Source of the DNA: Yarrowia lipolytica
Lineage: Eukaryota > Ascomycota > Dipodascomycetes > Dipodascales
Direction of reading: 5' to 3'
NCBI RefSeq assembly: GCF_001761485.1
Contig: NC_090775.1
Span: 1,488,001-1,552,000 of the forward strand
Length of the DNA stretch: 64,000 bases
Shown: piece by piece, positions 53,802 to 64,000 of the stretch
Layout of the letters: every line of letters starts with the position of its first letter
Numbering within the stretch: the first letter of the stretch is position 1
Notes under the pieces: model-generated
What the model saw: the letters and a program-made list of their open reading frames with translations, nothing else
Told to the model about the DNA's origin: nothing
The model's database searches: none
Translations under genes and position numbers: made by a program

Positions 53802-54602
53802 ATGTTCCGAACGCTTCAATCGCTGAAAACCGCCCGATTTCCGTCGGTCCAGATCCGCCAGATCACCGTGGGCACCGCCAACCCCCGCTACCACGTCCAT
53901 CTGCTCGACAAAGACACCACGGATAAGTTCCGACAAAAGTTCAAGCATCTTCGAGACGTGGACTCTATCACCGCCACCGTGTCGCTTTCCCCGGACCCTC
54001 TGGCCGTCTTTTGCGCCTCCACGTCCATCTCTCCCATCAAGAAGACGCTTCTAGACCCCAAAGAATCGCCTCTAAGACACACCATCTATCGACCGGACGC
54101 CGATGAAGATCACACCCACAAGGAGACCCGAATCTACTCGCTCAAGGAGTTCCAGACCCTGTACGGCCAGGACTCCGTCACCGACGCCGATTGTCTCTCT
54201 AACCTGTACTGCGACCCCCGAGTGTTCGACAAAGGCAACTCCGACTTCCTCAAGGTGCTCAACGAGGTGCTCAAAAAGGACGCCTACAAGGACCCCCAGG
54301 TCAAGGACTTTGCTGCGGGCCAGGTCTTTTCTATTTTGCCTCCCCAGAAGCAAAAGAAGGGCTCTGCCCCCGGCGGAACCCTTTACATCCCCGTGTTTGA
54401 CAACAGAAACCCCCCCATGCAGGCTCGAGTTCCCGACGTCCAGGACACCATGGGCATGATTGTGGTGGATTACGAGGGCAAGATCAACCCTGACACCTAT
54501 GAGGAGAACTTCCAGTACAGAATCATCACTCCCGACGGACCCCCCCAGCTATCGGACTACATCTACCCCAAGGTGAAGAAGGTGTGCGAGGAGGCCAACT
54601 AA
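53802..54602 (+). CDS. Unknown protein with a mitochondrial-type presequence
   Basis: 266 residues from the ATG at 53802; the frame continues upstream only to a TTG. The N-terminus MFRTLQSLKTARFPSVQIRQ is rich in Arg and hydroxylated residues, without acids, and looks like a mitochondrial presequence. No domain is recognised. The body is soluble, mildly basic to neutral, and ends with RIITPDGPPQLSDYIYPKVK. I have a vague memory of uncharacterised fungal proteins with a comparable VPDV...YRI..P.G..QLSD ending but cannot name a family. Codon bias is clearly that of an expressed gene. A mitochondrial matrix or inner-membrane-associated role is inferred from the presequence alone. Confidence 0.85.
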   Translation: MFRTLQSLKTARFPSVQIRQITVGTANPRYHVHLLDKDTTDKFRQKFKHLRDVDSITATVSLSPDPLAVFCASTSISPIKKTLLDPKESPLRHTIYRPDADEDHTHKETRIYSLKEFQTLYGQDSVTDADCLSNLYCDPRVFDKGNSDFLKVLNEVLKKDAYKDPQVKDFAAGQVFSILPPQKQKKGSAPGGTLYIPVFDNRNPPMQARVPDVQDTMGMIVVDYEGKINPDTYEENFQYRIITPDGPPQLSDYIYPKVKKVCEEAN

Positions 54603-55311
54603 CTGGCTGGACAGCAGTGAGAAGGGCCCCCTGACACCACAGAGCCCAATTGGCACGCATGTCTAAAACTACAACTACAACTATACAACTATAGACAGTT
54701 CATTACATTGACATAGAGGCAAAATCTCCAACAAGCGAACCTCAACCAACTGGTGGATGCTCAAGGATGAATCGCGTAGCCCAAACAACCATCAGATACA
54801 TTTTCCTTGTTCAACACGACTATAGAAAGTAAGTGTAGGTCCTCCACTAGAAGATACCGTTGCGGGCAACTTGACGATATCGGAGAACAATATGATGGAT
54901 ATACAGCCACGGACCACTCTGATTGATTAGTAAGTCGAGAGATCAACCCGTTGCTCACCAAGTCGATACTGCCAGTTCTGGTTCTGATCTTCTGTTCTAC
55001 AAGTAGCCAGCAGAAGAACCTGTCGAGTTTACCAGGAGTAGCATCGTCATCCACGTGCCCTTTATCTCTGAAATGTTGCCTAGCGGCTTGACCACAATTT
55101 CATCCTACCTCATGGCTGTTTTCTCCAGCCACAAGCAAACCACATTAATCATTACGTATAAAAATGCTCCTCCACAATCACCTGCTGCGAGTTCGGAAAC
55201 GAAACGTACCATGGTTCCAGTGACTGGGTGAGACACTTCCGGGAAACCACCCCACCTTGTAGCAAGACAGTTCAAGGCCCTCCATCCCCGCCCTCCACGA
55301 CATCATCGTCG
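54603..55311. other. Intergenic, convergent 3' regions
   Basis: Nothing recognised beyond 3' flanks; short ACAACTAC-type repeats near 54665-54690. Confidence 0.5.
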
Positions 55312-56988
55312 CTACATAAAATCCCTCGTCACGTTCAAGAAACTCGCAGTGTCATTTCCACTCTCCCCCAACACCTTGATCATCTGCCGCGTATGCTGAA
55401 CAATGCGCTTGAGAGGCGCCACGGGCGACCGTCCATGGGCAACCAGAATGGCCGACGACAGCTGCTCCCATAGCTCCTCCCGTGACTTGACTGTGTCGAG
55501 CTCCTCGTTCACCTGATCGGAATCGTAGGCAATCAGCGAAAAGGCGTGACGCAACAAATCCTGCACCTGTGGGCGGGGGTCGTTGGCGTACTCCATCTTG
55601 AGTTCCCGGCCATACTCCACAGCCTCAATCACCTCGTTGGCCTGCAGCAGCTCCACAAACTTACGGCACTTGAGTTGGAACAGCACCATATCCTGAGACT
55701 CAAACACGGTCGGGTAATGCTCCTCCACCAGAGCCATGGCGCCGTCAATGTCGCCCGACAGAATCAGACCGCGGATCTGGTGCCTGATGGTAATGTCTGG
55801 AGAAAGGTATGACGCTAGCGACTTGAGTCCCTCATCGGAAGGAGGCTCCATACTCACATCGCCTCCACCGGTCCCTTCGTCTTGCATATCCTGGTCTCTG
55901 CACACATCGCGGTACAGAGCCTCAGCCGTGTCCACGTAGCCCACATGCGTCAGGTACGACATGACTAGGTTGTTGATGAGCGGGTTGAGGTTTCCCTGGG
56001 CGAGCTGTTTTTCCTGGAATGCGTTTCGAGCCGCATGGGCAGGCACCTTTGTGCTGGACTCGATGCGTTTCTGCGTCTCGTGTTTCTGTTTGAGCACGTA
56101 CTGCTTGATGTCAAACACAAACGGACCCGATCCCCCAAAGTTGGCCTTGATGCGTGCGCCGGGCGAGTTGGTGGACTTCTTCTTGACGCCAATGGCGGGG
56201 TAGAGGGGGTCTGAGGGGAGATCCGAAAACGCCTTGGTCAGCGGCATGCCATTCTTTGTGAAGAAGGCCTCGCGCTTCTTGAAGTTGATGCAGCAGCCCA
56301 CCACGTCGCCTGGCTGGTTGAAAGACGGCCCATAGTCCTTGGAGGTGCCCTGGCAACACATGACGTTGCCGTAGTCGGAATGGTAGCCCCAGGACTCGGT
56401 TTCGAAGCCCGGCGGTTTGGTCAGCGGCGCACTCGTCTTGCAGAAACCCATGCACACGGCCGAGTCTTTGGAGGCCGACAGAATCTCCACCTCGTAGTAG
56501 TAGACGCCACAGCCTCGGGGGATAGGGGCGTCCGACTTGTACACCACGTTTTCGTCCTTGCCGTCGTCGTCGCCCGTTTCTGTGTCGATTTCCAGCTCGT
56601 CTCGGATGCAGTTGATGGAGTCCACCGCCGGGATCCACATGGTCGGCAATTTGGGCAGAGAGATGGGCTTGTGGTCCTGTTGCTGATGCAGTTCCAGCAT
56701 GTTGGCCGACGAGACTGGGGCTGGACAAGAGGTGTCTGTGGCTTTAGCTCCTCCGTTGTCCGCGTTGTCCGCGTTACCCGCGTTGCCGTTGCTTGTGCTT
56801 GTGCTTGTGTTTGTGCTTGTGTTTCTGGTCTTGTGGGGTCCGTTCCAGCCTCGCAAAAAGGACAGGTCACCGGAAACAGACGCTGCCTGGGCCACGTCGT
56901 CCTCCGTGTAACCGTAGCGCTCGGAAAAGGCCGTTTCCAGCAGGTACTCGGGGATCCACTTGGGATTGTGCGGTTTGGCGTCGGTCAT
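55312..56988 (-). CDS. VID30: GID/CTLH ubiquitin ligase scaffold subunit (RanBPM-like)
   Basis: 558 residues from the ATG at 56988; the upstream extension begins only with a GTG. Domain order is that of Vid30/Gid1 and RanBPM: SPRY at about 110-300 (RGCGVYYYEVEILS, DVVGCCINFKKREAFFTKNG, LYPAIG), LisH at about 328-360 (NNLVMSYLTHVGYVDTAEAL), CTLH at about 393-450 (IRHQIRGLILSGDIDGAMAL) and a CRA region to about 545. Gid1 is the core scaffold of the GID E3 ligase, which degrades gluconeogenic enzymes when glucose returns and binds the substrate receptor Gid4. An Asn/Thr/Ala-rich linker (55-80) is low complexity. All four domains look intact. Confidence 0.96.
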   Translation of the reverse strand: MTDAKPHNPKWIPEYLLETAFSERYGYTEDDVAQAASVSGDLSFLRGWNGPHKTRNTSTNTSTSTSNGNAGNADNADNGGAKATDTSCPAPVSSANMLELHQQQDHKPISLPKLPTMWIPAVDSINCIRDELEIDTETGDDDGKDENVVYKSDAPIPRGCGVYYYEVEILSASKDSAVCMGFCKTSAPLTKPPGFETESWGYHSDYGNVMCCQGTSKDYGPSFNQPGDVVGCCINFKKREAFFTKNGMPLTKAFSDLPSDPLYPAIGVKKKSTNSPGARIKANFGGSGPFVFDIKQYVLKQKHETQKRIESSTKVPAHAARNAFQEKQLAQGNLNPLINNLVMSYLTHVGYVDTAEALYRDVCRDQDMQDEGTGGGDVSMEPPSDEGLKSLASYLSPDITIRHQIRGLILSGDIDGAMALVEEHYPTVFESQDMVLFQLKCRKFVELLQANEVIEAVEYGRELKMEYANDPRPQVQDLLRHAFSLIAYDSDQVNEELDTVKSREELWEQLSSAILVAHGRSPVAPLKRIVQHTRQMIKVLGESGNDTASFLNVTRDFM

Positions 56989-58036
56989 GGTGTGGGGCGT
57001 AGGTGGCAAGTCAAGCGACACTGATAGTTGACTATCTAACTAATATGCGAGATAGCTAAACCTTGTGGAGGTGATTACTAAGGGGCGTGGAAAGGAGAAA
57101 GAAAGGAGCAAATGTGATTAGAAGGAAGAAGAGGGATAGTCCGAGTTGTGCATCTGTGTTTTTTGTCTTGAAGTATTTCCAATATCGACTCTTGGCGGTA
57201 GATAATGATTGTGAAACTGCCATAGCAGACTAGATTCGAGCACATTTCGGGACATGAGAGATAATGGACGGATTCACGGGAAAAAGTGACGATTTTGTGG
57301 TATCATTGTGATCACCGGAGCTGTGCGATTCGAATGGTACTATTTTTCAACTATTTATGTTACAAACAGAGCATATGGTCTACAAATGTTCACATTATAC
57401 AGAAGGGACTAACAATAGACTCGACCTGAGAGTAATATTGGTAATGATGGTGCTATAAAAATGGTATAGAAATGATCCTCTAATCGTGAGGATCATGATG
57501 AACGAATTTTCTCAGCTCTGGGAGTACTACAATGGCCTCAAATGTCTACAAAAAACCCGGGCTGACGACAAGTAGCAATATATTTGCAACACTTGAGTGG
57601 CCCCCTACTTGTCTCATCAGAATGATATAACAGTGTTCATTTTCTGGGCCAAATGTCGTTGATAAGCCACATTGAATCTTCATTGCTACAATCGTTTTTT
57701 CGGTATTTATTCCGGTATTTAAATCATAAATGAAATGAAATAAAATCATAAATGAAATAAAATATGAAATGAAATATGGAAAATCGTTGAAAACACAGCT
57801 TCAACCCGGAACCATCTCAGCTCCTAAATGCTTCCCTACTCCACTAAATTCCTGTCCTCCTCCTGATTTACAGTCGGCCAATTTGGAATGGTACTACCGA
57901 TCATGAGCCAAGGGGTAATTTCCGGATAGTCGGAGCCCTCTGAATTATAATGTGGCGAGGGTCATAATGTGGCAAGGGAACGTCAAGTGAACTCTCTGGC
58001 TGGATCCCGCGTGTGTTTTGAGCAGGTGGATATCGT

Positions 58037-59160
58037 TTAATTGACTGAGCGACATTGTTGGTTGGTGTTTTGTTGATAGGCTGGAATTGTTAGTTGGTGT
58101 TTTGTTGATTGGTTGAAATTGTTAGTTGACGTTTTGTTGATATTACTAACGAAGCCGGTCTGAAATAGCCACGGAACAACGCTGGTGATCTGAAAGGGAT
58201 AGACCAATTCACAAGTGCTGTGTCGCAGGTAGCAGCACTGATATTTGTCGAATAGAATAATGACTCTGTTCCAGGTTAGCGAAAACCATGTTAGCAGAGC
58301 TGTGAGACGTTCCTGGGGGCTTCTGGCCCCACAAAACTGCTTGCTCGTCTCAACGATAGAGTACGAACCGCCACAGTTGCACGAAATGTCCAATCGATTC
58401 AGCAGATCCGTTATCAGGTCAGACAGAGGTCGTTCTCGGGCCTCGTTAGCAGGCTCGAACTGGTCGTCGACCTTAGCCTGAATTCCTTGGTGAGTCAATG
58501 CTACACGTACTGGCTTGAACTCACTCTTGTCCCCGTTCTCGAAGGACTGAGGGGAAATGCCGACAGTTCTTGGCCTGGGTCTGTAGGTACAGGCTCCAGT
58601 GACTCGACGTTGTTCTGCTTGTCGGGCTCGGTGATTCGGGGGCTGACCCTCATTGTCTTGGTTGGCTCGCTCATATTCTGGAGCATTGCTCTCGGGGGTT
58701 CACCGGACCACTTTCGCTCAGCAAGAGTACCTCGCTCGAGGGAAGATCCACATCATTCGGGGCTTGAGACGTACTCGCAGTACTGCCTGGCAATGGGAAT
58801 TGGAATGACTTGAGGTAACGATGGAGATTCAAAACAGAATCATGACTTCTGAAATGTCGACTTGAAGTGTCAGAAAGGTTTTCGGGAAATCTGAGTGTCA
58901 ACTTGGGCTGAATGGTGGCCAGAGGGTGAGCTTCAGATCGTCACGTAAGTGGAGACCGTAGACCAAGTGACCAGGTCCATTGAACGGGTCTAATTGAGAC
59001 ACAGGACCACCAAGAACTCCAGTTACCGAACCGAGCACAATTTGAGCTACTCCAGAGGCGATTTCGGAGCGACTGCAATCGTGATCGTCTATTCGACTCG
59101 GGAAACGAGTATCGAATGATCGTAGGTACTTGGTACTTTTGGCAGATGGGGCCGAACATC
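58037..59160 (-). pseudogene. Unidentified decayed coding sequence
   Basis: Protein-like sequence with Yarrowia codon preferences appears in different minus-strand frames along this stretch. Examples are SRSEIASGVAQIVLGSVTGV and QLDPFNGPGHLVYGLHLRDD near 58950-59080, RFPENLSDTSSRHFRSHDSV near 58850, and a longer open part from about 58730 to 58037 including FEPANEARERPLSDLITDLL and LDISCNCGGSYS. I recognise no family and no initiator context. It looks like an old broken gene with several breaks; it could instead belong to a mobile element, since the family is unknown. No terminal repeats were seen around it. Confidence 0.45.
58054..58145. repeat. 32-bp repeat, three copies
   Basis: Copies start at ATTGTT in 58054, 58086 and 58118 (exact 32-base period), each containing GTTTTGTTGAT; the third copy is truncated. 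They lie at the 3' end of the relict coding stretch. Confidence 0.88.
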
Positions 59161-59309
59161 AATGTGGCGTCATTGTGGGACTATTTTGCCACAAATTCGT
59201 CTTGTTGGCTCCGACAGCATTTCATTGTGGGTTATTTCATTTCTGCCACAGCTGTGTCAGTGATGTATTTGGACTTTTGGGGCTGTCACGAAGTTTGGAA
59301 TTTGGGGCT

Positions 59310-59470
59310 GAAATAAAATATAAAGAGAATAAAAAAAAAATAAAATAAAATAAATAAATAGAATAAAACATAAGAACAAATATATATAAAATCAATAAAT
59401 AAATAAATAAATAAAATAAATAAATAAATAAATAAATAAATAAAAAAATATATATATATAAATACAACAG
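59310..59470. repeat. AAAT microsatellite
   Basis: About 150 bases of AAATA/AATAAAT units ending in (TA)n, A-rich on the plus strand. Confidence 0.9.
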
Positions 59471-59711
59471 GAAATGTTGGAACAGCTGGATGCTCACCGC
59501 AAATCGAATTCAACCAGTAAACACAACTTGTGGCCAAAAACAGCCGAAATGTCGTCGTCGTGTTTTTACCCCTATATAATGATTCTGTCTGATCTCTGGT
59601 CTTTCGTTTCTTGTCTGGTCTCTCATCTGTTTCAGCCCCAAAATGCCCGCGGACGAATATGTGTGAAGAGACGCAAGTGTGGATGAAAAATGGCCTGACA
59701 AGACCGTCGAA

Positions 59712-59712
<1 letters not shown>

Positions 59713-59745
<33 letters not shown>
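59713..59745 (+). promoter_or_regulatory. AT-dinucleotide run acting as TATA region
   Basis: An uninterrupted alternating AT tract (about 33 bases) ends 68 bases before the start of the next gene, a normal TATA distance in yeast. Confidence 0.6.
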
Positions 59746-59747
<2 letters not shown>

Positions 59748-59812
59748 GTCGACTTCTCCCCAGATCTTTCCATCATCAGTTAACCCACTCACTACACCAC
59801 AAGCACACCACG

Positions 59813-60514
59813 ATGACCCGACTGAGATACGCCCGAAAAAACATCTTCCACTTCCGGGTGCTTGAGCACAAAAACAAGTCGCTGGCAGTGTGCTTTTCCG
59901 CCTCCGCCAATCTTCTTCCCGTTTCATATGTGGCTAACGATGAAGAGGTCGGGCTTTTTCTGGAGACTCATTTCAGCTTCTCCAAAGACACCACCGTGGT
60001 GATTGTTGACCGTGATACTGACAGAAAGTACTCGATCACGTCCAACCAGAAGCTGGTCAGCTCCCGACTGTCCCGAAACGTCCAATTGGTGGTCCCCTCG
60101 GTATTCCAATCCACCGGAGACAGCTACAAGAATCTCTCTTTTCCGTTTCAGGTTGCCCACAAGTACCTCCGGTCGGGCTATCCTCTCGCCAACGCCGTGG
60201 AGCATGGCCTTTGGGGCGCCAATTGCAAAAAGGCGTGGATTGGTATTGATCTAGACAACTTTGATGAGGAGCTGGACAGTATCCAAACCGCCTCTAAACC
60301 CCATCATTTTGTCCACCCGAACTACCACCCCACCCATTATCGATGTGACCACTACCACCCAGCAAACACCAAACTCGGGTTCCCTCCGGGTCTACATAAA
60401 GACACTCTGGAGTCTGCGTTTCTGACCCGGGAGGGCCAGGAGTACGAGTTCCGAACCGGCTGGGTGCCTGTCAAGGAGGTGGCCAGACTGGGTAAGCTCA
60501 GAGCGGGCTATTGA
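59813..60514 (+). CDS. Unknown protein with a histidine-rich cluster
   Basis: 233 residues from the ATG at 59813 (MTRLRYARKN). An in-frame ATG at 59744 lies inside the AT run and is unlikely. No family is recognised. The N-terminal 150 residues look like a folded alpha/beta protein (FRVLEHKNKSLAVCFSASAN, TTVVIVDRDTDRKYSITSNQ). Residues 164-183 form a cluster with seven His and one Cys in 20 residues (HHFVH...HYRCDHYH), a plausible metal-binding segment. The end is basic (RLGKLRAGY). Codon bias and length support a real gene. It may be restricted to Yarrowia and relatives; that is a guess from not recognising it. Confidence 0.82.
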   Translation: MTRLRYARKNIFHFRVLEHKNKSLAVCFSASANLLPVSYVANDEEVGLFLETHFSFSKDTTVVIVDRDTDRKYSITSNQKLVSSRLSRNVQLVVPSVFQSTGDSYKNLSFPFQVAHKYLRSGYPLANAVEHGLWGANCKKAWIGIDLDNFDEELDSIQTASKPHHFVHPNYHPTHYRCDHYHPANTKLGFPPGLHKDTLESAFLTREGQEYEFRTGWVPVKEVARLGKLRAGY

Positions 60515-62444
60515 GTATGCCCACAGCCGGTTATTAGTGAAATAATCTCCTGGAGATTCTGCAGATCAAATCGGATGTACTGTACCCTAAAGTAGGACAA
60601 GTAGACGCAAACGGAATAAATTGAGCTCTAATCAAGTATTAAATCTCACTCTGTAGCCACTCAAACAACCTGATGAGCTCGTAGTATCTCTATATCGTCT
60701 CTGATATCCGTAACGAGCACTTCTGCGATAAGGAGGAGGAGAGATTGGTCAAAAGCAACCAAAGATGATTGGTCTCTAAGATTTAATGATATTTAGAGGA
60801 AAATATATACTATCGGTACCGGTAAATGATCGAGTCGCTGGGTTTTTTATAATGTCTAGGGGGTGCGTATGACACAATACCACTCAACTGGTGATTTCCC
60901 ACTTCACAGCAGTCCCAGAAAGCGCAGAAACATATAAATGAGAGATATTTGATACCAAAATGATCGCATCGATGTAATTAATACGATGGTGAAGTATTCA
61001 TATTTCTAGTTTGTATACTGCATGAGTATGATACAATAAAACATACTACTCCTATTACAATTATGACAGAACAATCCAATATGATGTCACATGGTAGTTA
61101 TAGAAGCACAGATTGGCAGTATTGTTAGTCCTCCGGATTCTTCTCGTGATTTCCGTTAGTTGTCTCGATTTATGTCAGTTGTCTCGATTTATGTCAGTTG
61201 TCTCGTCCGCCAGTTGTCTCTTGATTTACTTCAGAACTGCTCGAATGTTCCTCAATTGTGGAAAACGAATTGATCAAGTTGATTATTTCGTAGCTGGTAA
61301 GTAATTGAGTAATATTTCCAAGTTTTTATTGTATTCTGAGGTGGTTTAGCTACAGCAGTTGGTACCACCCCATCATCAAATGGGACCATGAGTGAAGCAA
61401 GGGATAGAAGCAAGGGAAAGAAGCAGGGGAGTGAAACAGGCGTTTTGTGAAATGCCATAATCAATATTCTTGTAATTTCTGACTCTCTACTCTCATAACT
61501 CGACCGACTTGACTCCACTCCACTCCACTCCACTCCACTCTTGTTTTGCACCTCTGCGATCGACGAAGACCCTTGACAGCGACCAGGAATACAATCTAGC
61601 GAGTGTTACGCCGTCCTGAACCTCATCTAGGAAGACTTGACAAGACTATGGTGAACTAAACCAAGTCATTTGGGCTCTACTGCTATAACTACTCTCAATT
61701 ATGGACACACAACTCACCAGATAGCCTCAGTAAAAGTCACACACAGAATCACACATGGTCAACTTATTTACATATATATAGTACCATTATACTCGGAAGA
61801 TCAGGAGAAATCGAATGGTAGTAGTTTAAAGGCTCTATCATAACCGTGGCGTATGTTGTAACGAAAGCATGTCCCGAAAACATGTCCCCCACGTGCCCCC
61901 ACCCGAGTTTCCGAGCCGCACGGTGGGGGAGGGGGAACAACTTTTGGATGATCTAGAGATGCGCAATTGTCAATCGATTTGCCAGCAATATCCAGAAATG
62001 ACATGTCCTCATGTGTAAATGTCACGTGGTAAATATCCGTCACGTGAAGTACTCATGAGGCGAGTCTTGGCCAGGTCTATTCTCTATTCTGGTTGTCTCC
62101 TATGAGTGTTGAGGAGATCATTGTATCGCACGTACCTTGTGAGATTTGGTTTTACCGACGATGTGCAGTTATATCATCCAGTCTTTAAACGAGTGAGTTG
62201 AACTACATTGCAGTGTTCAGGTCTACGTTCAACTGAGGGCAGATGTCTTTTTATTCTCAATTGCGACTTGCTCTGTCTCAGGTACTCTGCCCAATCTCGC
62301 AACGCTCGATTGGTCTGTCGATGATATCATCAATTACTAACCCGTTGAGGGACTATATACTCTTAATAAATAATTAAGCTGGCACTAGCCAGATGCAGTT
62401 GATGCTTAAAGCGGGCTTAGAAGCAGACACTAGCGGTTAAGCGC
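60515..62444. other. Large intergenic region, convergent 3' flanks
   Basis: 1.9 kb between convergent stops with no supported gene. Contains a 19-bp repeat at 61158-61205, a pentamer repeat (CTCCA)n at 61511-61536 and a CACGTGA near 62040. The unusual length for a convergent gap suggests either lost genes or an unrecognised ncRNA; I see no evidence for either. Confidence 0.55.
61158..61205. repeat. 19-bp tandem repeat, two and a half copies
   Basis: Unit AGTTGTCTCGATTTATGTC at 61158 and 61177, a partial third copy at 61196 and a further CAGTTGTCTC at 61211. Confidence 0.9.
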
Positions 62445-63794
62445 TTAGTATCGGTAAATGTCGGCCTTGTAGGGACCCTCCTGGGCAATTCCCAGGTACT
62501 CGGCCTGAACGTCGGACAGCTTGGACAGCTTGACGCCAAGGTGGTCGAGATGAAGTCGGGCAACCTCCTCGTCGAGAATCTTGGGCAGCACGTGGACGCC
62601 GACCTCAAAGGGACCGGACTTGGCAAACTCAACGTGCTTCTTTCGGAACTCGTCATTCTTGGCGTTGAACAGAGCAATCTGGGCCAGAACCTGGTTAGTG
62701 AAAGAACAGGACATGACGAAAGAGGAGTGACCGGTGGCACAGCCAAGGTTGACCAGTCGGCCCTCAGCAAGGAGGATCACGTGTCGGCCGGAGGGCATCT
62801 CAAATCGGTCGACCTGGGGCTTGATGTTGACCACGTTCTTGGCGTTGGCCTTGAGCCAGGCAACGTCAATCTCGATATCGAAATGACCAATGTTGCACAC
62901 AATGGCGTCGTTAGGCATCTGGGAGAAGTGCTCGCCAGTGATAATGTCTCGGCAACCGGTGGTGGTGACGAAGATCTGACCGACCTTGCAGGCCTCCTCC
63001 ATGGGGAGAACCTGGTAGCCAGAAACAGAGGCCTGGAGGGCGTTGATGGGGTCAATCTCGGTAACAATGACTCGGGCACCGAAAGACTGAAGAGCCTGGG
63101 CGCAGCCCTTTCCGACATCTCCGAATCCGGCGACAACAGCGGTCTTACCGGCAATCATAACATCGGTGGCTCGCTTGATACCGTCGATCAGAGACTCTCG
63201 GCATCCGTACAGGTTATCAAACTTGGACTTGGTGACAGAGTCGTTGACGTTGATGGCGGGGACCTTGAGCTTGCCCTCCTTCATCATTCGGTAGAGATGG
63301 TGGACACCGGTGGTGGTCTCCTCGGACAGACCGAAACAGTCATCGAGCTGCTCGGGGTACTTCTCGTGAACCAGAGTGGTCAGATCTCCACCGTCGTCAA
63401 GAATCATGTTGAGCTTCTTGCCGTCCTTGAAGGCCTTGAGCTGCTGCTCAATGCACCAGTTGTACTCCTCCTCGGTCTCGCCCTTCCAGGCAAAGACGGG
63501 AACGCCGGCGGCGGCAATGGCGGCAGCGGCATGGTCCTGGGTGGAGAAAATGTTGCAGGAAGACCAGGTCACCTCGGCTCCAAGAGCAACCAGAGTCTCA
63601 ATCAGAACGGCGGTCTGAATGGTCATGTGCAGACATCCGGCGATTCGGGCGCCCTTAAGAGGCTGGACAGCAGCATACTTCTCTCGAGTCTGCATCAGAC
63701 CGGGCATTTCGTTCTCGGCGAGCTCGATCTCCTTTCGACCAAAAGCAGCAAGACCGATATCGGCAACCTTGTAGTTGGGGGGGGGGGCGGACAT
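62445..63794 (-). CDS. SAH1: S-adenosyl-L-homocysteine hydrolase
   Basis: 449 residues, the same length as the yeast enzyme. It converts S-adenosylhomocysteine to adenosine and homocysteine in the cytosol, relieving product inhibition of methyltransferases, including phosphatidylcholine and sterol methylation, and feeding the methionine cycle. Visible signatures are [37 protein letters not shown], the NAD-binding GFGDVGKG at about 223-230, [11 protein letters not shown], and the C-terminal [10 protein letters not shown] whose Lys and Tyr close the NAD site of the neighbouring subunit. Codon use is extremely biased, consistent with very high expression. Its promoter has a TATATA near 63885 and a CACGTG at 63941-63946, fitting Cbf1-type control of methionine genes (inference). 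A 432-codon open frame on the opposite strand is a by-product of codon bias. Confidence 0.99.
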   Translation of the reverse strand: MSAPPPNYKVADIGLAAFGRKEIELAENEMPGLMQTREKYAAVQPLKGARIAGCLHMTIQTAVLIETLVALGAEVTWSSCNIFSTQDHAAAAIAAAGVPVFAWKGETEEEYNWCIEQQLKAFKDGKKLNMILDDGGDLTTLVHEKYPEQLDDCFGLSEETTTGVHHLYRMMKEGKLKVPAINVNDSVTKSKFDNLYGCRESLIDGIKRATDVMIAGKTAVVAGFGDVGKGCAQALQSFGARVIVTEIDPINALQASVSGYQVLPMEEACKVGQIFVTTTGCRDIITGEHFSQMPNDAIVCNIGHFDIEIDVAWLKANAKNVVNIKPQVDRFEMPSGRHVILLAEGRLVNLGCATGHSSFVMSCSFTNQVLAQIALFNAKNDEFRKKHVEFAKSGPFEVGVHVLPKILDEEVARLHLDHLGVKLSKLSDVQAEYLGIAQEGPYKADIYRY

Positions 63795-64000
63795 TTTCGG
63801 GGGGGTTGTAAAGTGGGGGTTTGTTGGGAAAATTCCTAAAGATCAAAAAGGAAAAAAATCAAAGAAAAAGAGAGCCCCAGCTGTCTATATATAATCTTTG
63901 GGATTTTAGTAGGTTTGAAAAAGTTTCAGACCGGGTAACCCACGTGGAGGAGCAGCGAAGCCGGCCCAAAATCGACGAGAAATGCTCCAATTGGAATTCC
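63795..64000 (-). promoter_or_regulatory. SAH1: SAH1 promoter
   Basis: 206 bases to the window edge. Reading towards SAH1 there is a CACGTG E-box (63941-63946), a TATATATAG element (about 63884-63892) and a C-rich/A-rich leader directly before the ATG. Confidence 0.7.

Larger units (their letters stand above)
56989..59812. other. Large intergenic region with decayed coding sequence
   Basis: 2.8 kb between divergent genes. It holds a relict coding region (58037-59160), a 32-bp repeat inside it, an AAAT microsatellite at 59310-59470 and an AT-dinucleotide run at 59713-59745 serving as TATA region for the next gene. Confidence 0.6.

Noticed and set aside
62541-63839. 432-codon open frame antisense to SAH1
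   Set aside because: It mirrors the highly biased SAH1 codons in a fixed antisense frame; the protein is low-complexity Leu/Val/Gly/Asp with no family resemblance.
1-64000. LTR elements, LINEs, virus-like elements, 5S rRNA, CRISPR
   Set aside because: I looked for long terminal repeats, polymerase or capsid motifs, reverse transcriptase motifs, 5S-like sequence and regular spaced repeats, and recognised none. The A/T tracts look like microsatellites rather than element tails.

Overview
The window reads as nuclear DNA of the oleaginous yeast Yarrowia lipolytica or a very close relative. Four things point there. The genes are dispersed and mostly intronless, and encode typical ascomycete yeast proteins. 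The few introns have a GT donor and a CTAAC branch point only two or three bases before CAG, which is the Yarrowia arrangement. There is a secreted lipase of the LIP2 family with the MKLST-type signal peptide. CACGTGA and GTAC-rich motifs recur between genes. From memory, and unchecked, the order ERG25 - LIP10 - SAH1 fits chromosome F.

Layout from left to right. The left edge carries the first 66 codons of a minus-strand gene, possibly threonyl-tRNA synthetase. It is followed by SQS1 (splicing and ribosome biogenesis, G-patch), a small cysteine-rich metallothionein-like gene with an unusual repeated promoter, ERG25 (sterol C-4 demethylation), SRB8/MED12 (Mediator kinase module), an ATG33-like mitophagy gene and the KSP1 kinase. 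From about 21 to 29 kb genes are sparse: one unknown membrane-anchored protein, a secreted lipase (probably LIP10) and a tRNA-Val(AAC). CCT2 (chaperonin) and SFP1 (ribosome biogenesis regulator, split by a long intron) follow, with a tRNA 3'-half remnant between them. From 36 to 53 kb come a 30-residue metallothionein, seipin SEI1, a Rua1-type regulator, SFT2, a protease inhibitor of family I78, a Sir2-family deacetylase, a GNAT acetyltransferase, cysteine dioxygenase CDO1 and GPI18. The right part holds a mitochondrial-looking unknown, the GID-complex subunit VID30, a decayed coding stretch, a histidine-cluster unknown and SAH1.

This is not an operon landscape; genes are independent. Loose themes are sterol and lipid metabolism (ERG25, LIP10, SEI1), sulfur metabolism and cysteine-rich metal binding (SAH1, CDO1, two cysteine-rich proteins), and nutrient or growth signalling (KSP1, SFP1, VID30, ATG33-like).

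The most useful observations are spliced starts for SRB8 (5-nt first exon), CCT2 (6-nt first exon) and SFP1 (140-nt first exon, 855-nt intron); a three-copy promoter module with nearly fixed internal spacing upstream of the cysteine-rich gene; a 24-bp telomere-like tract inside the chromosome; and a decayed, unidentified coding region at 58.0-59.2 kb. I saw no CRISPR array, no recognisable retroelement or virus-like element, no 5S rRNA and no multi-gene system that is clearly new.
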